Source: Chloroflexota bacterium (GTDB taxonomy: Bacteria; Chloroflexota; UBA6077; JACCZL01). From it: a stretch of 12,633 nt of DNA. The stretch spans positions 1-12,633 of the forward strand of contig JADLFM010000151.1 in assembly GCA_020845495.1 (NCBI GenBank). Direction: 5' to 3'. The stretch's first letter is position 1, and each line of letters begins with the position of its first letter. The translations under genes and the position numbers were made by a program. The notes beneath the pieces were generated by a model, which did no database searches, had not been told where the DNA came from, and saw only the letters and a program-made list of their open reading frames with translations. Shown here piece after piece: positions 1 to 5,151 of this stretch.

Positions 1-124
1 CAGGCAACGCCTTTCAGGCAACGCCTTTCAGGCAACGCCTTTCAGGCAACGCCTTTCAGGCAACGCCTTTCAGGCAACGCCTTTCAGGCAACGCCTTTCA
101 GGCAACGCCTTTCAGGCAACGCCT
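1..124. repeat. 14-bp tandem repeat array (minisatellite), about 8.9 copies
   Basis: Eight perfect copies of the unit CAGGCAACGCCTTT run head to tail from base 1, followed by 12 bases of a ninth copy ending at 124. There are no spacers and no sequence differences between the full copies. Each unit contains AGGC-AAC-GCCT, a 4-bp inverted repeat with a 3-nt loop, so either strand could fold into a chain of mini-hairpins. The array ends 5 bp before the stop codon of the VOC gene that reads toward it, so it forms the 3' untranslated region of that gene. It touches the window edge, so the true copy number is unknown. Perfect identity of copies indicates recent expansion; an assembly artefact at a contig end is the main alternative. 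Confidence 0.95.
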
Positions 125-129
125 CGGGG

Positions 130-522
130 TCAGGCCGGCTGAATCAACTCGATGCGGACGTCGTCAGGAGCCTTCATGAAGGCGATCTTCGCGCCGGTCG
201 GCATCGACGTCGGCCCGTCGAGGAGCTCCGCGCCAAGTCCCCTCAGCCGCTCGATCTCGGCCTCGATGTCGGCGGTGTCCAGGCCAAAGTGCTCCAACCC
301 GTGGTGCGCGGTCGCGTCGCCGGGGCCGAGCGTCTCCCCGGTACGGGCGCCAGAGATGTTGACGGCCATGCCGCCGTCCTCGCTCATGCAGCGGATGAAG
401 CGATCGCCGAAGCCACGCACGTCGTCGCTCATGATCTTGAAGTTGAACGCCTTGACATACCAGTCGGCGGTCTTCCTCGGGTCGGGCGCCTTCAGGTGAA
501 TGTGGTTGATTCGATACGCCAT
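130..522 (-). CDS. small single-domain VOC (glyoxalase/bleomycin-resistance fold) protein
   Basis: Encodes 130 residues, the usual size of a one-module vicinal-oxygen-chelate protein. The N-terminus carries NHIHL followed by a DPxKTADWY helix start, which is the canonical first beta-alpha of this fold. Candidate metal ligands are His7 (NHIHL), His78 (EHFGLD) and Glu125 (RIELIQ), the positions used by divalent-metal VOC enzymes (lyases, dioxygenases, epimerases); the exact reaction cannot be told. The ATG at 522 is chosen because GGGAGGG sits 7 nt upstream; a longer frame to 546 has no such site and adds eight residues before the conserved start. The gene is transcribed away from the cupin-VOC-SMP-30 group and ends directly at the 14-bp repeat array. 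The family call is firm; the function is unknown. Confidence 0.88.
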   Translation of the reverse strand: MAYRINHIHLKAPDPRKTADWYVKAFNFKIMSDDVRGFGDRFIRCMSEDGGMAVNISGARTGETLGPGDATAHHGLEHFGLDTADIEAEIERLRGLGAELLDGPTSMPTGAKIAFMKAPDDVRIELIQPA

Positions 523-904
523 CGTAGTTCCCTCCCGCGCTGTCATCTCGGGTAGCTACCGGGGCGCGGTACGCGAACGTCCCCGCTGTGGTTGCAACGG
601 CCACGCGCGTGTACCGGCGGAACCGTAGGCGATGAGACGACGCGCGTCAAGTAGTGAGCGGCTCGCCGGCCCGTGGGCGGCCCGTGGCACATGGTGAACG
701 GGGGCGCCGAGCGGGGTATGTGAGCATGCGTAGACCTGACGCGGGGCGGTGGATGGGACGCACTACAATGTCGACTGGTACCTGCCGTCCGGTCTCGGGC
801 CTGAGCAGACCTGACGGGGCCGGAGCCCGATGGCACCCAGGGTGCCTGGAGGCCAGGCGGTCCTGGCGCGCCGGCGGTGGGCGCGAACTCACAGGAGGAA
901 GTCG
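523..904. other. divergent intergenic region between VOC gene and cupin gene
   Basis: No gene is supported in these 382 bases. Besides the minus-strand promoter candidate, a plus-strand TACAAT (764-769) could be a -10 for the cupin gene, but no good -35 lies 16-18 bp upstream. The decamer AGACCTGACG occurs twice as a direct repeat (732-741 and 807-816), one copy on each side of the TACAAT. The second copy overlaps an inverted repeat, GGTCT (791-795) with AGACC (807-811). A hairpin GGCACC/GGTGCC (832-837, 841-846) lies in the presumed cupin leader. These could be regulator sites; nothing in the sequence proves it. Confidence 0.45.
622..650 (-). promoter_or_regulatory. possible sigma70-type promoter for the VOC gene
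   Basis: On the minus strand TTGACG (645-650) is followed by a 17-bp spacer and TACGGT (622-627). The -35 matches the consensus at 5 of 6 positions and the -10 at 4 of 6. It would give a leader of roughly 90 nt ahead of the start at 522. The -10 is weak, so this is only a candidate. Confidence 0.35.
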
Positions 905-1387
905 ATGGCCGTGCAAGAGCCGAGCCAGGAGTCGACGCCGGTCCGAACGATGCCACCGGCCCCGATCCTGAGGATCGGGGAGTTGATGGGACGCCTGAAC
1001 GAGCTCATCGCCCGCAACGGCGCACCGCCCTGGGTCGAGCCGCTCGTCATGACGGACGACATCCATGCCTGGGTGATCTGTCACCCGCCCGGCCAGCCGA
1101 ACGATACGCACTACCATCTCCACGATGAATGGTGGGTGGTGCTGGCGGGCGAGATTGAGTGGTGGATCGAGGGCGAGGATGAGCCGATCCGCGCGAAAGC
1201 GGGCGACTTCGTCTTCGGGCCGAAGGGACGCTGGCACCACATCGAGCCGGTCGGCAGCGAGTCGACGATTCGCCTGGGGATCAAGGAGCCGAGCGAATTC
1301 CACCGCTACGATCGCCCCGGCTGCCGCTCGAAACCCTGGCGACTGAAGCCCGGCGAGACTCCGTCGACGGCGGCCCCACAAGACTGA
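905..1387 (+). CDS. single-domain cupin protein with intact metal-binding motifs
   Basis: Encodes 160 residues with one cupin barrel. Motif 1 is HYHLHDE followed by six residues and Gly, giving ligands His69, His71 and Glu75. Motif 2 is GDFVFGPKGRWHH, matching G(x)5PxGxxH and giving His111; the usual Asn three residues later is not present. All four expected ligands (HxH, E, H) remain, so a metal-dependent enzyme (oxygenase, isomerase or decarboxylase type) is likelier than a pure binding protein. The substrate is unknown. The ATG at 905 has AGGAGG (893-898) 6 nt upstream; a frame extending to 830 lacks such a site and adds a basic, unconserved stretch. A VOC gene follows 78 bp downstream on the same strand, then an SMP-30 gene, suggesting a shared catabolic transcript. 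Confidence 0.88.
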   Translation: MAVQEPSQESTPVRTMPPAPILRIGELMGRLNELIARNGAPPWVEPLVMTDDIHAWVICHPPGQPNDTHYHLHDEWWVVLAGEIEWWIEGEDEPIRAKAGDFVFGPKGRWHHIEPVGSESTIRLGIKEPSEFHRYDRPGCRSKPWRLKPGETPSTAAPQD

Positions 1388-1465
1388 AAGCGGCGCCCTG
1401 TCGTCTGAGCGTGAGACACGGCCTCATCAGCGATACCGGACGCAGGCGGCGACGAAGGAGTGACG

Positions 1466-2398
1466 ATGCTCTACGAGGCGATCAGCCTGGCCATCTTACC
1501 CGTATCCGACCTTGCGGCGGCGAGTGCGCCATTCGAGCGGCTCGGACTCACGCTCTCTCCCGTGTCGCACGACGCCGGGCTCGGGGTTCAGAGCCGCACC
1601 CTGATCGTCGGCGGGCCGTCCAACCCCTTCGGCCTGATGATGATGAGCCGCGCCGGCGGGCCTGCTGCCAGCCCGTCTGATATCACCTTTGCGGGCGCGG
1701 GCACTGCCCGTGCTACTGACACCGGCTCGGCCAACACCGGCGACGCCCTCACGGCTCGGCTGCTGGCGCGCGTTGGCGGCGGCCTGACGGCGATCGTGCT
1801 CCGTGTGACCGATCTGCGAGCTGCGCTCGATGGACTGGCAGGCCGCGGTATCCAGGCCCAGGCCCACGAGCTTCGTGACGCGGCCGGACTGAAGATGGGC
1901 GATGCCGCGTTGCTCCCTGACCAGCCGGACGCGGCGACGAGCCTGGGACTGGTCCAGTGGGCGGCGCCGCTAGAGGGGCGCTCGCCCTCCGGGACATCGA
2001 ACCAGAACGGACTTCGCTTGAAGCGCCTCGACCATCTGGCGGCGGTCCCGCCAGACCTGGAGCGAGCCTGCCGCTTCTGGGAGGAGACGCTCAGCATTCC
2101 CGTCGTTGGTGAAGTCAAGACGCCGACGACCGTGATCCGTCAGCTTCGGATCGGCGATGCCATGTTCGAACTGCTTGGACCGGCCACCCCGGATAGCCCG
2201 ATCGCCAGCCGTCCACGCGGGCTCGGAAGCATGTGCTCGTTCGAGGTCGACGATCTAACGGCGGCAGTCGCTCATGCCCGGGCAGCCGGCTTCACGGCTC
2301 CTGATCCAGGACCGGGCGCGCTGCCCGGCACCCACACCTCGACCATCCCCGGTACCGAGACCAGCGGACTGAACCTTCAACTGTTGCAGTATCTGTAG
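1466..2398 (+). CDS. two-module VOC (glyoxalase-like) protein with incomplete metal site
   Basis: Encodes 310 residues containing two VOC-like halves. Residues ~3-165 form a degenerate module (SLAILPVSDLAAA..., then AIVLRVTDLRAALDGLAGRG). Residues ~185-310 form a better preserved one (KRLDHLAA..., MFELLGP, FEVDDLTAAVAHARAAG, LNLQLLQ). In the C-terminal half His190 and Glu235 are present, but the usual second His appears as Cys257 and the last acidic ligand as Gln305, so catalysis by the standard metal mechanism is doubtful; a binding role or altered chemistry is possible. The ATG at 1466 has AAGGAG 5 nt upstream; a GTG at 1460 overlaps that site and is rejected. The gene sits between the cupin and SMP-30 genes, all plus strand. 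Family fairly sure; activity unknown. Confidence 0.82.
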   Translation: MLYEAISLAILPVSDLAAASAPFERLGLTLSPVSHDAGLGVQSRTLIVGGPSNPFGLMMMSRAGGPAASPSDITFAGAGTARATDTGSANTGDALTARLLARVGGGLTAIVLRVTDLRAALDGLAGRGIQAQAHELRDAAGLKMGDAALLPDQPDAATSLGLVQWAAPLEGRSPSGTSNQNGLRLKRLDHLAAVPPDLERACRFWEETLSIPVVGEVKTPTTVIRQLRIGDAMFELLGPATPDSPIASRPRGLGSMCSFEVDDLTAAVAHARAAGFTAPDPGPGALPGTHTSTIPGTETSGLNLQLLQYL

Positions 2399-2532
2399 CT
2401 CAGATACGACGAACGAGTACTACCACCCCCTTAAATCGAAACTCCGTGCGGCGGCTCTGACCGTGAGGGTCCGTGACCGCCACCCACGGTGTCGACAGCC
2501 AGGATTGGCAGAAGTACGAAGGAGAACGCTGC

Positions 2533-3453
2533 GTGGAGTCACGCTTCGAGGTTCACGACCCGGCCTTTTCTCGACTCATCCCCCAGGACACCATCGTCGA
2601 GCGGATCGCAGCCGGCTTCGCCTTCACTGAGGGGCCGGTCTGGAGTGACGGTTCGCTGCTGTTCAGCGACATCCCGAACAACCGTGTCGTGCGCTGGCGT
2701 GAGCTACCCGAAGGGCCAGAAGTCACGACCTATCTGCACCCGAGCGGGTGGCCTCTGGGGCAGCCGACCAGGGTCGAGCAGATGGGCTCGAACGGCCTGA
2801 CCCTCGACCGTCAGGGACGGCTGCTCGCCTGCGAGCACGGCAATCGTCGAGTCAGCCGCCACGAGCTCGACGGCGGTGTCACCGTACTGGCAGAGCGATA
2901 CGACGGAAAGCGGCTGAATAGCCCGAACGACCTCGTGTGCCGCTCGGACGGCCGTGTCTACTTCACGGACCCGCCCTATGGGCTGGTCAACCGCACCGAG
3001 GGCAAGGAACTTCCGTTCCAGGGGGTTTTCAGGATCGATCCGGATGGAAGCCTGCATCTCGTCGCCGACGACTTCGACCGTCCGAACGGGCTGGCCTTCG
3101 CGCCCGACGGACGAACGCTCTACGTTGACGACAGCGGCCGGCGGCACATTCGGGCGTTCGACGTCGACGCGGACGGCAATCTGACGAACGGGCGTGTTTT
3201 TTGCACCCTCGAGCATCCAGATGAGGGCAACCCGGACGGCATGAAGGTGGACACCGAGGGGAACGTCTACTGCGCGGCTGCCGGCGGCACCTGGGTGCTG
3301 AACCGAGACGGAGCGCTCCTCGGGCGAATCATCACGCCGGACCGGCCGGCGAACTGCGCCTGGGGCGGACCGGACTGGCGTACGCTGTACCTGACCGCGC
3401 GGCCATCGGTGTATCGTCTTCGGGTCGCCGTGCCCGGAGTCCCAGTCCGGTAA
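2533..3453 (+). CDS. SMP-30/gluconolactonase/LRE-family hydrolase (lactonase-like)
   Basis: Encodes 306 residues of a six-bladed beta-propeller. It carries the family landmarks in order: FTEGPVW (Glu33), LNSPNDLV (Asn132), RPNGLAF (Asn185) and YVDDSG (Asp200), which match the Glu/Asn/Asp set that holds the catalytic divalent metal in SMP-30 and gluconolactonases. The C-terminal PANCAWGGPDWRTLYLTA is also typical. Members hydrolyse sugar-acid lactones or related esters, in the cytoplasm unless a signal is present; none is seen here. The start is taken as GTG 2533, which has AAGGAG 8 nt upstream and gives the usual xxRFEVxDPxF N-terminus. A GTG at 2473 would add 20 unconserved residues and has only a weak site. 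The gene is last of the plus-strand cupin-VOC-SMP-30 group, 134 bp after the VOC gene. Confidence 0.9.
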   Translation: MESRFEVHDPAFSRLIPQDTIVERIAAGFAFTEGPVWSDGSLLFSDIPNNRVVRWRELPEGPEVTTYLHPSGWPLGQPTRVEQMGSNGLTLDRQGRLLACEHGNRRVSRHELDGGVTVLAERYDGKRLNSPNDLVCRSDGRVYFTDPPYGLVNRTEGKELPFQGVFRIDPDGSLHLVADDFDRPNGLAFAPDGRTLYVDDSGRRHIRAFDVDADGNLTNGRVFCTLEHPDEGNPDGMKVDTEGNVYCAAAGGTWVLNRDGALLGRIITPDRPANCAWGGPDWRTLYLTARPSVYRLRVAVPGVPVR

Positions 3454-3589
3454 TCGTCCAGAACCGGTAGTCACACGGGTTCAGAAGCCATCTCTTGAGG
3501 CGGCCCTTGCCCGGCTGGATGCACCGGTAAAGGCCAGCTACCCCGGCAGGCTGAAGATGCCGTAGCCGTCGATTACCCGGCGGCTGGCA

Positions 3590-3639
3590 CGAGCGTAGCC
3601 ACCCCCATGTAGAGGGTGACTACGCTCGCACCCTCTACA
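3590..3639. terminator. overlapping, mutually exclusive stem-loops in convergent gap
   Basis: Stem A pairs 3590-3604 with 3614-3628 (9 bp, one C/A mismatch, then 5 bp; loop 9 nt). Stem B pairs 3608-3618 with 3629-3639 (11 bp perfect; loop 10 nt). The segment 3614-3618 is shared, so only one can form at a time. The element lies 137 bp after the SMP-30 stop and 65 bp after the infC stop, where the two genes converge. Neither strand shows a U-tract after the stems, so a classical intrinsic terminator is not supported. A U-less terminator, a 3'-end processing or stability element, or a protein site remain possible. Confidence 0.5.
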
Positions 3640-3703
3640 GAGGACCGGTGCCCATGGGTCACCCGCTCGGGCCCGGTCCTCCAGGTGCCACGTACGCGCT
3701 ATC

Positions 3704-4579
3704 TCAGGCCGTCGGGGCTCGCTTCGGGGTTGACGATGCGCGCGGAGCTGCCGGACGGCGGGGGGCCTCGGCCACGTCACGGCCTGCCGGTGCATCGGCT
3801 GAGCGAGACGCCGGTTCAGCCGGGCGCGCAGCCGCCTCGGGCGAACGACGCGGCGCTTCGACCTGGCTCGCCGCCTGAGGCTGTGCCTGCGCCTGAGGCT
3901 GTGCCTGCGTCGGAACAGCCGGCTGGCCCTGTGGTTGCGCCTGACCCTGCGGCTGGGCCGGACCGGCTGGCTGTCCCTGTGGCCGGGCGGCACCCTGGGT
4001 CTGCGGCTGCCCTTCACGCGGCCGCGCCGCGGCAGCCGCGGCGGATCGAGATCGTGCCAGCACGGCGAACATCGCCCGACCTTCCATCATCGGGCCTTGC
4101 TCGACGACGGCGATGTCCTGTACGGATTTGACGATCCGATTGATCTGCGCGCGGGCGATCTCCGGGTGCGCCGCTTCACGCCCGCGGAATCGCACCAGAA
4201 GCCGGACCTTATGCCCCTCCTCGATGAACCGGCGCGCATTGCGCGCACGAACGTCGACGTCGTGATCGTCGGTCCCGGGGCGGAGTCGAAGCTCCTTGAT
4301 CTCCGTGGCGTGCTGGTGCTTCTTGGCCTCGCGCTCCTTCTTCGTCTGCTCGTACTTGAAGCGGCCGTAGTCGAGCAGCTTACAGACGGGCGGGGCAGCG
4401 TTCGCCGCGACCTCGACGAGGTCCAGGTCACGCTGACGAGCCATCTCGAGCGCCTGGTGCGTCGGGACGACGCCAAGTTGGGCGCCATCCTCGTCGATCA
4501 GGCGAACTTCAGGGACGCGAATCGCTCGGTTGATGCGCGGTCCGGCCGGCGCGCGGGGAGGCATGTTTCGAGGCTGGAT
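3704..4579 (-). CDS. infC: translation initiation factor IF-3 with long Pro/Gln/Ala C-terminal tail, ATC start
   Basis: Encodes 291 residues. Residues ~15-177 are a complete IF3: PRINRAIRVPEVRLID opens the N-domain, then DLVEVAANAAPPVCKLLDYGRFKYEQ, the lysine-rich linker (KKEREAKKHQH) and the C-domain with KELRLRPGTDDHD and FRGREAAHPE. IF3 binds the 30S subunit, checks the start codon and initiator tRNA, and prevents premature 50S joining. Residues ~178-291 are an extra Gln/Pro/Ala then Arg/Pro/Ala-rich tail, absent from typical ~175-residue IF3s. The start is read as ATC at 4579: AGGAGGAG lies 7 nt upstream, whereas the first in-frame ATG (4564) is 22 nt from it. infC genes often use AUU, AUC or AUA, allowing IF3 to repress itself. 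rpmI and rplT, the usual downstream partners, are absent. Identity is near certain; the start is well supported. Confidence 0.96.
   Translation of the reverse strand: MQPRNMPPRAPAGPRINRAIRVPEVRLIDEDGAQLGVVPTHQALEMARQRDLDLVEVAANAAPPVCKLLDYGRFKYEQTKKEREAKKHQHATEIKELRLRPGTDDHDVDVRARNARRFIEEGHKVRLLVRFRGREAAHPEIARAQINRIVKSVQDIAVVEQGPMMEGRAMFAVLARSRSAAAAAARPREGQPQTQGAARPQGQPAGPAQPQGQAQPQGQPAVPTQAQPQAQAQPQAASQVEAPRRSPEAAARPAEPASRSADAPAGRDVAEAPRRPAAPRASSTPKRAPTA
3873..3908. repeat. 18-bp tandem duplication in the infC tail
   Basis: GCCTGAGGCTGTGCCTGC is present twice in perfect tandem (3873-3890, 3891-3908). On the coding minus strand it yields alternating Gln-Ala/Gln-Pro residues in the IF3 tail. 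The length is a multiple of three, so copy changes keep the frame. Flanking sequence shows further degenerate copies of the same CTG/CCTG pattern. Confidence 0.85.
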
Positions 4580-4586
4580 GTTGGGA

Positions 4587-4594
4587 CTCCTCCT
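4587..4594 (-). promoter_or_regulatory. Shine-Dalgarno site that fixes the ATC start of infC
   Basis: Minus-strand AGGAGGAG is a near-perfect anti-16S complement. It is followed by 7 nt (TCCCAAC) and then ATC at 4579-4577 in the IF3 frame. The next ATG is at 4564. This spacing is optimal for ATC and poor for ATG. Confidence 0.85.
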
Positions 4595-4620
4595 ACAAGA
4601 TTCTGAAGGCCCTTGTTCGT

Positions 4621-4648
4621 ATTGTAGGGAAAATGGCTCCGTTGGCAA
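4621..4648 (-). promoter_or_regulatory. sigma70-type promoter of infC
   Basis: On the minus strand TTGCCA (4643-4648) is separated by 16 bp from TACAAT (4621-4626). Each box matches the consensus at 5 of 6 positions. The start of transcription would fall near 4614, giving a leader of about 35 nt that contains the strong ribosome-binding site. A TTG codon at 4648, in frame with infC, is the first base of the -35 box, which argues against it as a translation start. Confidence 0.65.
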
Positions 4649-5151
4649 GTGCCCCAGCGGTCATTCGACCCAACCTCAACCGATGTGGCAGATCCGGAAG
4701 GCGTTGGAGCCCATGTCCTGGCTACGTCCTGGCTACGTCCTGGCCACGCGGCGGCGGCTGGAGAAGCCATCGTAGCCGACCGGAGCAGGTAGCCCGGAGC
4801 AGGCATCGTGCCAGCGCACTGCGTATCGAGCGTGCACCTGAACGTATGGCCGCGCGCCTATTGGGCCTATTGGGTGCCCTGCTGGTTGCCGAGACCCCGC
4901 TCGATGTGACGAACGGCCACCAGCCCACCGGGCACCCTCCCTCCGGACAGCGGGTCACCCGCCCACGGTCTTGCTACTGTAACCACCTCGTCTTCTGCTG
5001 CCAACGATGTGCAGCACTCTGGCAGCCTGCGGCAGCCTGCGGGCATACCGCTCGCTGGCGCAAGACACCCGTGAGCCTCTGAAGCATACGCCCAGCGAGG
5101 ACGTTGGAGCCGGGCACTGCGATAGCACGTAGCCGGCGGTGCAGCGCCTCG
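4649..5151. other. gene-free gap upstream of infC with several short tandem duplications
   Basis: No coding region or tRNA is supported here. Frames across it are short and have no family signature. Four short tandem or near-tandem duplications occur: 11 bp x3 (4715-4747, GTCCTGGCTAC with one change in the last copy), CCGGAGCAGG x2 (4780-4803, with a short insertion), CCTATTGGG x2 (4857-4874) and GGCAGCCTGC x2 (5021-5040). thrS, a common upstream neighbour of infC, is not present. The right end is the 3' flank of the large minus-strand membrane protein gene; no U-tailed hairpin is evident. Confidence 0.6.
4715..4747. repeat. 11-bp tandem repeat, three copies
   Basis: GTCCTGGCTAC at 4715-4725 and 4726-4736, then GTCCTGGCCAC at 4737-4747 with one T-to-C change. 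It lies in non-coding DNA about 70 bp upstream of the infC promoter. Confidence 0.85.

Noticed and set aside
1..124. CRISPR array
   Set aside because: Units are 14 bp, head to tail, with no spacers and no cas genes nearby.
647..1381. Long minus-strand frame opposite the cupin gene
   Set aside because: Arg/Pro-rich with no domain; the plus strand carries a cupin with intact motifs and a ribosome site.
2473..2475. GTG as a longer start for the SMP-30 gene
   Set aside because: Weak ribosome site and 20 extra unconserved residues; GTG 2533 has AAGGAG 8 nt upstream and gives the family's usual N-terminus.
2704..3474. Long minus-strand frame opposite the SMP-30 gene
   Set aside because: High-GC antisense shadow; the plus strand has all propeller and metal-site motifs.
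4562..4564. First ATG of infC as the start codon
   Set aside because: It is 22 nt from the strong Shine-Dalgarno site, whereas an in-frame ATC sits at the optimal 7 nt.
4646..4648. TTG as a longer start for infC
   Set aside because: It coincides with the -35 box of the promoter and would lie upstream of the predicted transcript start.
4649..5151. tRNA or ribosomal-protein gene near infC
   Set aside because: No cloverleaf, no T-loop signature and no L35/L20-like reading frame was found on either side of infC.
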